The notes: generated by a model not told the origin, from the letters alone. Shown: positions 48,986 to 57,707, counted from the first letter of the stretch. The stretch: 64,000 nucleotides of DNA from Bacillaceae bacterium OF18-1A (GCA_027694045.1 JAQEWB010000013.1:1-64000); one strand, 5' to 3'. Numbers and translations: made by a program.

Positions 48986-50194
48986 ATGATATTTACAACA
49001 AGAAAGGCGGTTATCTTTATCACGTATAAAAAATTATATATTTGCTGTATTGTATTTTGTTTTGTTCTTAGTGGCTGCAAAGACAGAAAAGAAATAGAAG
49101 AACGAGCCTTTGTAATCGGGGCTGCCTTCGATCTTCCAGAGGCTACTGATTACAGTAAATCAAATCACCATAATATGATATTAGGTACATATCAAGTTAT
49201 GTTGCCGAATTCAAACACTTCCCAAGGCTCAGGAAGTAATCTACAAAAATATAGTAATATTAGCACTCAAAGTAATGGTATTTTCGTACAAATTAGGCAG
49301 ATTGCTCAAAGCATCAGCCGCCCTTTGTATTTCCCCCATATTAAAACAATAATCATTTCCAAAAAGTTGGCGCAGAAGCCCCATGTTTTAAACCAAATAT
49401 TAGATGTATTCTATCGTGATAATGAAATGCGAAGGAATGTTCATCTTTATATTTCAAATGGAAAAGCAAAAAAGATGCTTGAATTAAAAACGGATGGCCC
49501 TGAAGATCTTCCCGCTGAGTATATTAGCTTACTATCGAACCATCCAGATAAAAATGCTCAAATGTTAGAATCCGTGCGTATCGGCCAAGTTCAAGGCCTC
49601 CTCCTTTCCAACACAAGCTTCGCTTTACCTTTATTAAAACCTGCGAATACAGGAGGAAAATTAGAAGGTGCTGCTTTATTTAGAGGCACTGATTTCAAAA
49701 TGATCGGAACGCTATCAGGCGTACAAACACAAGGACTTAATTACCTTACTGGAAAAAAGAGTACAGGCATTATTCATATTTCTCATAAGGATGGGGCATT
49801 CACATATGATATTGGAGATGTGAATAGGAACATTCAAATTTCTTTACGTAATCCTTATAAACCTAAATACGATATTGATATTGATGTAAATGGCGTACTA
49901 GCAGATGTATACTGGAAAGATATAAAAAACACTTGGACTCTTCAAAAGATAACAGACCGCATTGAAAAAGAAATTAAAAAAAACACGATGGACACGCTAA
50001 ACACATTGCAACATGAGTATACAGTAGATGTTATCAACTTTGGTGAACATTACGAAAGAGCTAACTATAGAAAATGGACAGAAATAAAAAAAGATTGGGA
50101 ACAAGGAGAATCTTACTTTTCCAAAGCTGACGTTGTCGTTCGTATTCACGTTAACATCGAACATTCAGGAGCTGTACAGAAAAATAGTATTTAA
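48986..50194 (+). CDS. GerC-type spore germination lipoprotein
   Basis: The 402-residue Ger(x)C family protein has a signal ending in lipobox LSGC at about residue 32, followed by the family opening KDRKEIEERAFVIGAAFDLP. Then come domains 1-3, including the ISRPLYFPHIKTIIIS and FYRDNEMRRNVHLYIS signatures. GerC subunits sit on the inner spore membrane beside GerA and GerB partners. No gerA or gerB lies upstream or downstream, so this copy is orphaned. The annotated ATG has a poor ribosome site; AAAGGCGG at 49003-49010 stands ahead of an ATC (49018), where the usual shorter N-terminus would begin. Confidence 0.87.
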   Translation: MIFTTRKAVIFITYKKLYICCIVFCFVLSGCKDRKEIEERAFVIGAAFDLPEATDYSKSNHHNMILGTYQVMLPNSNTSQGSGSNLQKYSNISTQSNGIFVQIRQIAQSISRPLYFPHIKTIIISKKLAQKPHVLNQILDVFYRDNEMRRNVHLYISNGKAKKMLELKTDGPEDLPAEYISLLSNHPDKNAQMLESVRIGQVQGLLLSNTSFALPLLKPANTGGKLEGAALFRGTDFKMIGTLSGVQTQGLNYLTGKKSTGIIHISHKDGAFTYDIGDVNRNIQISLRNPYKPKYDIDIDVNGVLADVYWKDIKNTWTLQKITDRIEKEIKKNTMDTLNTLQHEYTVDVINFGEHYERANYRKWTEIKKDWEQGESYFSKADVVVRIHVNIEHSGAVQKNSI

Positions 50195-50265
50195 CGTCAA
50201 GCTTAATCATCAATCAAAAGTCACATAAATTGATAGAATTTTAGGTTGTAACATTGTCATCATTC

Positions 50266-50283
50266 AACTGGTTTTAACCAGTT
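50266..50283. repeat. 18-bp perfect palindrome
   Basis: AACTGGTTTTAACCAGTT lies 70 bases past the gerC stop and is followed by A/T-rich sequence. With arms of six bases and a TTTTAA centre it fits either a weak terminator or a protein-binding site. Confidence 0.55.
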
Positions 50284-50365
50284 AAATATTATATTATCCA
50301 AGTAATTTTTTAACTAAAAAACACTTTATTTATTAAAAAAAGTACTCACATGAGTACTTTTCCCT

Positions 50366-50605
50366 CTATGAATTTCTTTGAGTCGATGCTCTCCAATCAC
50401 GAAAAGATGTCGGGCGTCCAGAATGAGCTCGTTGCTTTGTAACAGCTGGTTTTTCTTCAATAGGTGCTGGTTTCTCTTCAAGTATATTTAATTTTTCTTC
50501 CAGAATAGTCAAAGCTGTTTGTACTTTCTCCAACTGTTCTCGCAAAACTTGCTGTTCAATCTTCAAATCTGTAAGTAAGCGCAAAATAATCTCGGAATTC
50601 GCCAT
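50366..50605 (-). CDS. Small coiled-coil protein
   Basis: This 79-residue protein has a heptad-rich helix (about 10-45: LKIEQQVLREQLEKVQTALT), a proline/Lys/Glu linker with EEKPAPIEEKPA, and a basic tail RAHSGRPTSFRDWRAS. The start is ATG 50605 behind GGGAGGTGGG; upstream frame is not needed. Function unknown; the shape suggests a small DNA- or protein-binding factor. Confidence 0.6.
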   Translation of the reverse strand: MANSEIILRLLTDLKIEQQVLREQLEKVQTALTILEEKLNILEEKPAPIEEKPAVTKQRAHSGRPTSFRDWRASTQRNS

Positions 50606-50808
50606 ACAGATCCCACCTCCCAAAATTTGCACAGAATAAAATACAATATGTAAATGACTTACTACCCGTGACAAAAAACAATACAGCCCATTCTCACGAA
50701 ATGCCAAGCACTTTTATTTTTAAAAAGGACTGACTCCATTCATCCGTAAAAAACATAAAGTAAACTAAACCCATCGAGACATGGGCTTTATGGAAGGAGG
50801 AGTTAAAT

Positions 50809-50934
50809 ATGGGCTATGGCGGTAGTTGTGGTGGAGGCTGCGGTTTTGGCAGCGGATTCGCTTTACTTGTTGTACTCTTTATCTTATTAATCATCGTTGG
50901 CGCTAGCTGTTGGGGCGGCGGAATCAGTTGCTAA
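50809..50934 (+). CDS. yjcZ: YjcZ-family sporulation peptide
   Basis: The 41-residue peptide has a Gly/Cys-rich head ([18 protein letters not shown]), one membrane helix ([16 protein letters not shown]) and a short Gly/Cys tail, as in the YjcZ/YhjM family of spore-associated peptides. GGAAGGAGGAG precedes ATG 50809. A terminator (GGGCACTC/GAGTGTC then T9) follows. Confidence 0.82.
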   Translation: MGYGGSCGGGCGFGSGFALLVVLFILLIIVGASCWGGGISC

Positions 50935-51078
50935 TGAAGGGCACTCTTGGGAGTGTCTTTTTTTTATTTTTTTTTGATATACATAGTGCCTCATATCAGT
51001 AATGTACCCACGCTAAAAACTACTGTCACGAGAAATATTTACTGTGATTTTCGCTCCCGAAGATCACACATTTTAAAA

Positions 51079-51137
51079 TTGACATAGCATTTCATTCACC
51101 ATATACTGTTAACAACAGTATACTGTCATTAACAGTA
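51079..51137 (+). promoter_or_regulatory. padR promoter with overlapping PadR operators
   Basis: TTGACA (51079-51084), 17 bases, TATACT (51102-51107) is a near-consensus SigA promoter. ATACTGTT-AAC-AACAGTAT (51103-51121) overlaps the -10, and TACTGT-CATTA-ACAGTA (51121-51137) follows. The shared ACTGT/ACAGT half-sites are typical of PadR-family autorepression. Confidence 0.82.
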
Positions 51138-51164
51138 CATTAATCTACTCTAGGAGGTCTATTT

Positions 51165-51506
51165 ATGAAACATACAGGGAGACATACAGGTGCATTTCTT
51201 TTGTTATTTCTAGCCGAGGGGGATAACTACGGTGGGCAATTATTGCAAAAGTGCGAAGAAGAGCTTCCCGTGAATCCAATCGATAGTGCCATTCTATATC
51301 GTACGCTAAAAAAATTAGAAAACGAAGGTGCGATTGAATCTTATGTAAGTACAGTCCATCAAGATAAACCGAGAAAGATGTACAAAATTACCTCTGCCGG
51401 AAAGGAACAACTGGCAAATTTTCAAATAGATATTGAAGAAAAAATGAAAAACTTATCCTTTTTCTTAAATAAATATACAAACTTAAAGGAATCGAATCAT
51501 GATTAA
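51165..51506 (+). CDS. PadR-family transcriptional regulator
   Basis: The 113-residue winged-helix repressor contains GRHTGAFLLLFLAEGDNYGG, DSAILYRTLKKLENEGAIES with the recognition helix, and the wing QDKPRKMYKITSAGKEQL; the C-terminal dimer helix is short. It probably represses its own operon through the operators over its promoter. It is followed with an 8-base overlap by the permease genes. Confidence 0.88.
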   Translation: MKHTGRHTGAFLLLFLAEGDNYGGQLLQKCEEELPVNPIDSAILYRTLKKLENEGAIESYVSTVHQDKPRKMYKITSAGKEQLANFQIDIEEKMKNLSFFLNKYTNLKESNHD

Positions 51507-51981
51507 TGGTATGATCCTTTACACTTTAGCCGCTATTCTTACGGGCATTTCTTTTATGAAAGATCGTAAAAAAACGAAAGCCGCTCTGCTTACGTCATGG
51601 AAAATGTTTCGAAATCTTCTACCTGCCATGCTCTCTATTATGCTTTTCGTTGGACTATCACTTTCTATATTAACGCCGTCTTTCATCTCTTCCATCATTG
51701 GAGAACAATCTGGATTGTTAGGTATTGTTTATTCCGCGATCCTCGGCTCTGCGGCACTCATTCCAAGCTTTGTCGTGTTTCCTCTTGGAAATACATTAGT
51801 ACAACACGGTGCAGGCCTCCCTCAAGTTGCAGCACTTATGTCTACACTCATGTCAGTAGGAATTACAACATTGCCGATGGAACAAAAAATATTCGGACGA
51901 AGCTTTGCTTACGCACGTAATGCATCAGCATTACTCATGTCTCTCTTATTCTCCTATATCATTTGGGTGGTGATGGTATGA
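51499..51981 (+). CDS. Permease half 1 (ArsP/DUF318-like)
   Basis: The 160-residue membrane protein has five helices. The motif GSAALIPSFVVFPLGNTLVQ and GITTLPMEQKIFGRSFAYARNASALL fit one repeat of the two-repeat permease family PF03773-like (ArsP/YraQ). Here the halves are separate genes. It overlaps padR by 8 bases and the next gene by 4, so it is one operon. The transported substance is unknown. Confidence 0.7.
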   Translation: MINGMILYTLAAILTGISFMKDRKKTKAALLTSWKMFRNLLPAMLSIMLFVGLSLSILTPSFISSIIGEQSGLLGIVYSAILGSAALIPSFVVFPLGNTLVQHGAGLPQVAALMSTLMSVGITTLPMEQKIFGRSFAYARNASALLMSLLFSYIIWVVMV

Positions 51982-52505
51982 ACGAACTAAAAAAATATCG
52001 CTTCTTTTTCCTTTTACTACTGGGGCTCTTTATATTAACTTTTATAGATCAATCTTTAGGATGGAGCGCACTACGATTAACAGGGAATAGTATTCTAGAT
52101 ATGCTGGTTCTCCTTCCTCCTGTTCTCGTATTTGTAGGCCTACTTGATCAATGGGTGAAGAAAGAAACGTTAATGAAATATATGGGCGAAAAAGCAGGCA
52201 TATATGGCATCTTATTCTCTCTCTTATTAGGAGGCATTGCAGCCGGTCCCCTCTACGTCGCTTTTCCAATCGCCGCACTACTATTAAAAAAAGGCGCAAG
52301 CATTCGGTACATCGTATTTTTCTTAGGCGTTTGGACAACTGCCAAATTGCCAATTATGGTGTATGAATTTTCTTCATTTGGAGCTACTTTTACACTCATT
52401 CACATTTGTTTCGGTCTTGTATTCTTTTATATTATGGGGATTATTTTTGAGAGGTTTTATGATCAGGGAGAATTACTTCGGTATGATGTTACAGAAAAAA
52501 TGTAA
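51978..52505 (+). CDS. Permease half 2 (ArsP/DUF318-like)
   Basis: The 175-residue membrane protein has about five helices. It has the counterpart repeat GGIAAGPLYVAFPIAALLLK and YIVFFLGVWTTAKLPIMVYE, and probably forms a heterodimer with the preceding gene product. ATG 51978 overlaps the upstream TGA (ATGA). Its own stop codon lies inside the stem of the downstream terminator. Confidence 0.7.
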   Translation: MNELKKYRFFFLLLLGLFILTFIDQSLGWSALRLTGNSILDMLVLLPPVLVFVGLLDQWVKKETLMKYMGEKAGIYGILFSLLLGGIAAGPLYVAFPIAALLLKKGASIRYIVFFLGVWTTAKLPIMVYEFSSFGATFTLIHICFGLVFFYIMGIIFERFYDQGELLRYDVTEKM

Positions 52506-52534
52506 GATTTCTAAAAAAATCTTACATTTTTTTA
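52501..52534 (+). terminator. Terminator of the padR-permease operon
   Basis: TGTAAGATTT (52501-52510) pairs with AAATCTTACA (52517-52526), followed by eight T's. Confidence 0.92.
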
Positions 52535-52599
52535 ATTATTATGTTGTATTTCCAAATATTCGAATGTAATTACATATTATTGGGAAAAGGGAGAAAATC

Positions 52600-53166
52600 A
52601 TGAAAAAATTATTAGTTTCAGCAACCGCTTTCACACTTTTAACAGTAGGGTACAGCTCATCTGCATTTGCAGCAAAAAATCCAAACGACAAAAATTGTGG
52701 GCACTTCAAAAACAAGCAAGAAGTTATGGAGTTCTGGCACAGCAATGGATATAGCGCAACTAACGATCCTCACGACCTAGATCGTGACAACGACGGCCTA
52801 CCTTGTGAAGTAAAAAAAGGGGATTACGATCAATTTTTAGCTAGCAAACAATCTACTAAAACAGATGAAAACAAACCACAAGAACAAACTAAGCAAGAAA
52901 ATACGAAGCAAGAGCCTGCTAAACAAGAAAACACGAAACAGGAACCTGCTAAACAAGAAAACAAAAAACAAGAACAAACTAAAACTCAAACAACTGTAAA
53001 AGAAACAAAAAAAGATACGAATACAGCTGTTAAAAAAGAAAATAAAAAACAAGGTGAAAAATTGCCAAACACAGCATCAAACGGTGTTACAATGATGTTA
53101 GCAAGCTTAGGCTTAGCTGCAGCTGGTTCTGTATTAATGTTCCGTCGTAAAAAAACAAACGCATAA
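52600..53166 (+). CDS. basI: Sortase-anchored Excalibur-domain protein (BasI type)
   Basis: The 188-residue protein has a signal peptide (1-25, AFA cleavage) and an Excalibur calcium-binding domain (about 28-75) with NCGHFKNKQEV and the DRDNDGLPCE loop. A low-complexity stalk of KQENTKQEPA repeats follows. It ends in sorting signal LPNTA, a hydrophobic helix and RRKK. In B. anthracis, sortase C anchors LPNTA proteins BasH and BasI, and basI lies beside srtC, exactly as here. It would be linked to peptidoglycan during sporulation. Confidence 0.88.
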   Translation: MKKLLVSATAFTLLTVGYSSSAFAAKNPNDKNCGHFKNKQEVMEFWHSNGYSATNDPHDLDRDNDGLPCEVKKGDYDQFLASKQSTKTDENKPQEQTKQENTKQEPAKQENTKQEPAKQENKKQEQTKTQTTVKETKKDTNTAVKKENKKQGEKLPNTASNGVTMMLASLGLAAAGSVLMFRRKKTNA

Positions 53167-53177
53167 ATATAAATTCC

Positions 53178-53209
53178 TTAAAACGGCAGGCTTTCCCCTG
53201 CCGTTTTAA
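53178..53209 (+). terminator. Strong hairpin between basI and srtC
   Basis: TTAAAACGGCAGG (53178-53190) and CCTGCCGTTTTAA (53197-53209) form a perfect 13-bp stem with a 6-base loop. It ends four bases before the srtC ribosome site, so it likely lowers read-through from basI into srtC. Confidence 0.8.
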
Positions 53210-53224
53210 AATGGAGCGATATAG

Positions 53225-53872
53225 ATGAAAACAAAACAATGGATAGGCTTATGTTTATTTATAGTTGGAATTTCGATTTTTTCTTATTATTTTATAGAAT
53301 GGTATAACGCTAGAAGCTCAGCGGAATCTCTAGCAACTAGTGAAGTAAAGAAATACGAAACTCCAACACCCATTACAACTCCTACCGAAGACAATGACAA
53401 TAATATCGATACACCTCAAACTCATGAAGAAATCATACAAATCCCTTCTTCAGAGGTAAACCATCAATTAGGACAAAAAATAGCGTACTTAATTATCCCT
53501 AAAATACAAAAGAAATACTCCATATACTGGGGAGCTGATGATAAAGTACTAAAAAAAGGTGTGGGCATGTTCGTTAGCGAATTAACGACTGCACCATCCG
53601 GAAATGGTCACACCGTTTTAAGCGGACATCGAGATACTGTCTTCACCGAACTAGGTCAGCTACAAGAAAACGACCAACTTATTGTAGAATACGAAAATAA
53701 AACCTACACATATAATATTAACAAACATTGGATAACAAACGCAGAAGATCGAACTGTCATTGTAGAAAAAGATAAACCAACATTAACATTAACAACGTGT
53801 TATCCTTTCAACTACATCGGTGATGCCCCAGATCGATACATCATTGAAGCTTCTTTACTTTCTACTACATAG
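53225..53872 (+). CDS. srtC: Class D sortase SrtC
   Basis: The 215-residue protein has an N-terminal signal anchor (about 6-24), a Thr/Pro-rich linker and a sortase barrel from about 80. Catalytic His is in LSGHRDTVF, Cys in TLTTCYPF and Arg in APDRYII. Class D enzymes recognise LPNTA-type signals; the neighbour carries exactly LPNTA. The homologue in B. anthracis is needed for efficient sporulation under some conditions. Confidence 0.9.
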   Translation: MKTKQWIGLCLFIVGISIFSYYFIEWYNARSSAESLATSEVKKYETPTPITTPTEDNDNNIDTPQTHEEIIQIPSSEVNHQLGQKIAYLIIPKIQKKYSIYWGADDKVLKKGVGMFVSELTTAPSGNGHTVLSGHRDTVFTELGQLQENDQLIVEYENKTYTYNINKHWITNAEDRTVIVEKDKPTLTLTTCYPFNYIGDAPDRYIIEASLLSTT

Positions 53873-53993
53873 TTGTAAAGGTTAATTTGACGAACATCTT
53901 TATACGTTATAGATCAATTCGAAAAGAGATATAATGGAAATATAACATTGAACTTATTCCACGAAAAATAACATAAAGGTGGTGTTCCAAGTA

Positions 53994-54317
53994 ATGAGTA
54001 AAAATGAAAATAAGTATACAGAATTAGTTGAATTCACCAACGTACTATTCCATAAATTCCATGACGTTCAGGGCGCCAAACTACGAGATACTTTCGGCAG
54101 AATCCTTCAAGAATTACAGGAAGATACAAATGCAGATCCACTTGCGAAATTCGTTGTATATAACCGTTTATATGAAGTCGCAGTAGATAAAACGAACTTT
54201 GAATTAGTAAAAGTTTTAACAGAAGAATTAGCATTGCTTCAAACAGAACTCCAAAGAGTTCCACCAATTAATAAACATCTACAAGAACAACTCAAAAAAC
54301 TTTCGTATTTAACCTAA
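53994..54317 (+). CDS. Hypothetical helical protein
   Basis: This 107-residue all-helical soluble protein has the central sequence LRDTFGRILQELQEDTNADP. It carries no motif I recognise. ATG 53994 has AAGGTGGTG nine bases upstream. A hairpin (AAAATAGCCGACT/AGTCGGCTATTTTT, 54319-54349) lies just after the stop and serves the convergent gene too. Confidence 0.6.
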   Translation: MSKNENKYTELVEFTNVLFHKFHDVQGAKLRDTFGRILQELQEDTNADPLAKFVVYNRLYEVAVDKTNFELVKVLTEELALLQTELQRVPPINKHLQEQLKKLSYLT

Positions 54318-54360
54318 TAAAAATAGCCGACTAGAGTCGGCTATTTTTAATTACATTTAT

Positions 54361-54705
54361 CTATGCAGACACTGCCACTTTCTCTTTACGAAAAATCCCC
54401 ATTAATCCTCCGATTAATAGTAGAACAGCAGGTAAAATATAGAAGAAAGAAATACAAATTAATCCACCAACTGCAGCGATCGTCATCATTGCACCGCCAA
54501 GCTTTGCTCTACTCTTCACTACAACGGATCCACAAATCCCTAATATGGAGAGAAGAACGCTTCCCCATCCTAAACCGATAAGTGTATTTGCTCCATCCGC
54601 ATCTAAAGCAGAACCAAGCCCACCAAGAAATAAAGCAATAAATGCACATAAAATACCGAAAATACCACCAATAAGTCCTAATACAAATTCTGCTGTACGC
54701 TTCAT
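54361..54705 (-). CDS. DUF4064-family membrane protein
   Basis: The 114-residue protein has four closely packed helices. It has the Gly-rich opening RTAEFVLGLIGGIFGILCAF and a middle GGAMMTIAAVGGLICI typical of DUF4064 proteins. Function unknown. It lies 21 bases downstream of the lipoprotein gene and is probably cotranscribed with it. Confidence 0.78.
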   Translation of the reverse strand: MKRTAEFVLGLIGGIFGILCAFIALFLGGLGSALDADGANTLIGLGWGSVLLSILGICGSVVVKSRAKLGGAMMTIAAVGGLICISFFYILPAVLLLIGGLMGIFRKEKVAVSA

Positions 54706-54726
54706 TTTGAATGTCCTATCCTTCCT

Positions 54727-55134
54727 TTATTTCATTCCCATTTGAGCTTTACTCGCAGCACGTTTCTGTCCATCTTTCTCCATAAATGTAACGTTAAAAT
54801 TTGCTCCAAGGTCACCATTAACATTTTTTGTCCAGCTAGCAAGAATCATCTTAATATCCCCAGCTTGAGATTCCGCCTTATTATCCGGTTCTCCAAACTT
54901 TGCAACTATATCTTCATATTTATCTCCACCTTCACCAGTTAAAGGATCACCTATCTTAATTGCTTCTACATCAGCTGCTGTAACTTTCTTCTTACTTTCC
55001 TTATTCTCTTTCTTCGCTTCTTGCTTCGGCTCATCTTTTTTCTCATTAGAAGCTTCCTTAGTAGAATCACCACATGCAACTAAACTGAATACTACAGTAC
55101 TCCCTAAAGCCAATGCCCCTAACTTTTTTAACAT
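54727..55134 (-). CDS. Lipoprotein with DUF3862-like domain
   Basis: The 135-residue protein has a lipoprotein signal with lipobox LVAC (Cys21), a Lys/Glu-rich linker (about 25-50) and a compact domain. The domain contains IKIGDPLTGEGGDKYEDIVAKFGEP, here shortened to its key GDxxTGEGG and FGEP parts, resembling DUF3862/BLIP-like repeats. GGGAGGAA precedes ATG 55134. It probably sits on the outer membrane face, with the DUF4064 protein. Confidence 0.75.
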   Translation of the reverse strand: MLKKLGALALGSTVVFSLVACGDSTKEASNEKKDEPKQEAKKENKESKKKVTAADVEAIKIGDPLTGEGGDKYEDIVAKFGEPDNKAESQAGDIKMILASWTKNVNGDLGANFNVTFMEKDGQKRAASKAQMGMK

Positions 55135-55258
55135 TCCAATTCCTCCCTATGAACTATAATGTAAGATTCCCAAGCTCATCTTAGCAAAGAACTTATCCAA
55201 ATTTTGTCACACCATGTCATAGGGAATAAAAAAAGAACAATGATGAACATTGCTCCGT

Positions 55259-55360
55259 TTAATGGGATAAACGCTTCTCCCACTCTTTTACCTTTTCAAT
55301 TGTTACATCTAGTTTCTTAGCTACTTCTTCTATACTCATTCCCTTAATCACCTCACTCAT
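55259..55360 (-). CDS. 33-residue helix-turn-helix peptide
   Basis: MSEVIKGMSIEEVAKKLDVT followed by IEKVKEWEKRLSH has the spacing of a minimal helix-turn-helix. Its ATG overlaps the helicase stop codon by eight bases (TGA at 55353-55355), so translation is coupled. It is too short for most gene finders. Confidence 0.6.
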   Translation of the reverse strand: MSEVIKGMSIEEVAKKLDVTIEKVKEWEKRLSH

Positions 55361-56645
55361 GCATACTCTCTACAAACCGCCCAAACTCCTTCAAAAATCT
55401 CAGCTTAAAGCTACCAACAGGACCATTCCGATGCTTCGCCACATGAATCTCCGTCATCTCTTTCTGCTTCGTTTCCTTATCGTAATAATCTTCGCGATAC
55501 ATAAGCATAATAACATCCGCATCTTGCTCAATTTGTCCTGTCTCTCTTAAGTCAGATAAAAGAGGTCGCTTATCTTGACGTGACTCTACAGAACGAGATA
55601 ACTGTGACAACGCTACTACACAAACATTTAAGTCACGCGCTAATAACTTCAGCTTACGAGAAATCTCACTAATCTCTTGAAATCGATTACCCTTATGCTT
55701 CGGATCGCCTGTAATAAGCTGCAAGTAATCTACAATGATTAAAATCTTCTTATCACCGTGCTTTCTCTTCAACTTACGAGTTTGCATCCAAATATCCTGC
55801 ACCGTAACACCTGCATTGTCGTAAATCTCAAGCGGCAGCTCACCAATCTCCGCAAACGCCTTACTCACCTTTTCCCAATCTTCCATCGCAAAACGATGCT
55901 TCGGATTTTTCAGCCTACCTCCTGACACTTCCCCTACACAAGACGCCATCCGCTTCAACAATTGCTTACTACTCATCTCTAATGAAAACAATCCAACCGC
56001 CACTCCAGACTTCGCCGCATGTAATCCAACATTGAGCGCAAACGCAGTTTTCCCCATAGAAGGACGCGCACCAAGAACGACAAAATCCCCTTCCTGCAAT
56101 CCGCACGTCATTTTATTTAGCGATGTATAACCAGTCTCAATGCCTGTAATCTCTTTCACATCTTGATGAAGCTCCTCATACAAATCAACTAACGCATCCT
56201 TCAAATCAAACTCACATACACAGTCCTGTTCCTCTAACTCACAAAGTGCCGTAATCGTCTCACCAATAATTTTCTCATTCTTCTCCGCAATAAGACGCTC
56301 TCCCATCTTGTGCCCGAGAACACCCGCTTGATACATTTTCCAGGCACCTCGAACAAGCCCCTCATAATAAGAGAAGTTGACAGTTGTAGGCACACCAGCC
56401 ATTAACCCTATAAAATACTCCATTCCCCCGATTCCCTGCAAAAACTTCGGATCCATCCGAGAAATAAACGTCACAAGATCAATCGGTTGCCCCTCTTCCT
56501 CCATTTTCCGCATTAACTGAAATATAGACTTGTGCACTGGAAGAGAAAAATACTGCTCCGTCAAACGGCACTCCTTAATAAGCTCTCCATCCATTAATAG
56601 AGAACCTAACACTGTCTTCTCCGCATCTACATTTTGAATACTCAT
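55353..56645 (-). CDS. Replicative DNA helicase, DnaB family
   Basis: The 430-residue RecA-fold helicase has an N-terminal DnaB_N domain (DAEKTVLGSLLMDGELI). Walker A is GARPSMGKTAFALNVG, followed by FSLEMSSKQLLKRM. Walker B is ILIIVDYLQLITG, and SQLSRSVESRQDKRP and DLRETGQIEQDADVIM follow. It is a paralogue or phage-type version, not the usual dnaB locus neighbourhood. ATG 56645 overlaps the DnaD-gene stop (ATGA). Confidence 0.9.
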   Translation of the reverse strand: MSIQNVDAEKTVLGSLLMDGELIKECRLTEQYFSLPVHKSIFQLMRKMEEEGQPIDLVTFISRMDPKFLQGIGGMEYFIGLMAGVPTTVNFSYYEGLVRGAWKMYQAGVLGHKMGERLIAEKNEKIIGETITALCELEEQDCVCEFDLKDALVDLYEELHQDVKEITGIETGYTSLNKMTCGLQEGDFVVLGARPSMGKTAFALNVGLHAAKSGVAVGLFSLEMSSKQLLKRMASCVGEVSGGRLKNPKHRFAMEDWEKVSKAFAEIGELPLEIYDNAGVTVQDIWMQTRKLKRKHGDKKILIIVDYLQLITGDPKHKGNRFQEISEISRKLKLLARDLNVCVVALSQLSRSVESRQDKRPLLSDLRETGQIEQDADVIMLMYREDYYDKETKQKEMTEIHVAKHRNGPVGSFKLRFLKEFGRFVESMHE

Positions 56646-57508
56646 GGCCGCCACCCGCGCTCCGCTAAAAAGCGCTGCAACTCTTCTTCAGACGGCGCAC
56701 TCTTCTCCCACTCCTCACACCTCGCCAAAAAATCCTCCGTCTCCCCAGTGCTGACAACCGAAGCCGACTCCTTCTTCCGAAACTTCGCAGCATCCGCCTC
56801 AACCTCAGACACTTTCGTAAACCCTTTCCCGTGCCAATCCCGCAAAATCCCCTTCACATACACCATCTTCCGATTATTATTCTCATACGCAATTTGAAGA
56901 GCCTTCAGCACAAGCTCCTCCGACAAATCAACCATCCACGCACTCAATTCCTCTACTGTATACGGAGACAAACTGCCAAAATATTGCTCATAAAACGTGT
57001 ACACCTTACTCCCCGTCTCTTCCACTACAACCTCTTCTTCCTCTGCCTCCTCACAAACCGGATCAACATCATCCACAGCCAAATCACTAGGCATACCAAA
57101 ATGTGCTAAAAGCATCGGAACATTCAGCTCCTCCTCTGCGCACTTCTGAAGAAACATATGTACAAACTCCTTATTCTTCACACCCTTAAGCTCACGAAGC
57201 ACACACTTCTCCACATTCGTATTCGTCACAGGATTATAACGAATCCAATTCAAAATGAATAACTCTCGTGTATCCGCATCATAAAGAATCTTCCCATAAT
57301 CAATAAAGCGCTGCACAAGCTTATCAACAGTCTCCCTGTTATAACCCGTCTCCATCTCAGCTAACCGCTTCGGAAAAGGAAAAATCCCACACTGCGTCGT
57401 CTTCGAACAAGTCAACAAATACACATAAAAATACCGCTCCTCCGGCGTCAAATCCAAAACAAAATCATCCTGCCAAAAATTCACCTGCACATTACGATAC
57501 ACCGCCAT
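56642..57508 (-). CDS. DnaD-domain replication initiation protein
   Basis: The 288-residue protein has an N-terminal winged-helix region (VNFWQDDFVLDLTPEERYFY, GIFPFPKRLAEMETGYNRET). An acidic linker (EEAEEEEVVVEE) leads to a C-terminal DnaD domain ending in YVKGILRDWHGKGF, the conserved YxxxILxxW type motif. It belongs with phage replisome organisers. It is coupled to the helicase gene and so likely loads it. The start is ATG 57508 after GGGAGGA. The coding strand is G/T-rich, unlike neighbours. Confidence 0.87.
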   Translation of the reverse strand: MAVYRNVQVNFWQDDFVLDLTPEERYFYVYLLTCSKTTQCGIFPFPKRLAEMETGYNRETVDKLVQRFIDYGKILYDADTRELFILNWIRYNPVTNTNVEKCVLRELKGVKNKEFVHMFLQKCAEEELNVPMLLAHFGMPSDLAVDDVDPVCEEAEEEEVVVEETGSKVYTFYEQYFGSLSPYTVEELSAWMVDLSEELVLKALQIAYENNNRKMVYVKGILRDWHGKGFTKVSEVEADAAKFRKKESASVVSTGETEDFLARCEEWEKSAPSEEELQRFLAERGWRP

Positions 57509-57673
57509 CCTAGTTCCTCCCGTCCCCATTCAAAATGTAAATGCCCCGTCATAATATATATAGGTAGGAGGGCTGGGTTTTTGGCGTGTTATTTCAAATT
57601 TTTTTTGACTGCTACTACGGTGTTTGTTGTTGTAGTTGTTTTTGTTTTGTTTTTTCTTAGTGATTTATTACTT

Positions 57674-57707
57674 GGTAGGGGCTTGTAAGGGGCTTAGGAG
57701 GGGCTAG
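57674..57707 (+). other. G-rich repeat (possible G-quadruplex) between DnaD and MazG-like genes
   Basis: The plus strand carries three GGGG tracts in the setting GGGGCTTGTAA, GGGGCTTAGGA and GGGGCTAG, plus GG pairs, and the last tract reaches the MazG stop. The rest of 57509-57703 is strongly G/T-rich with T-runs and shows no gene. Confidence 0.5.
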
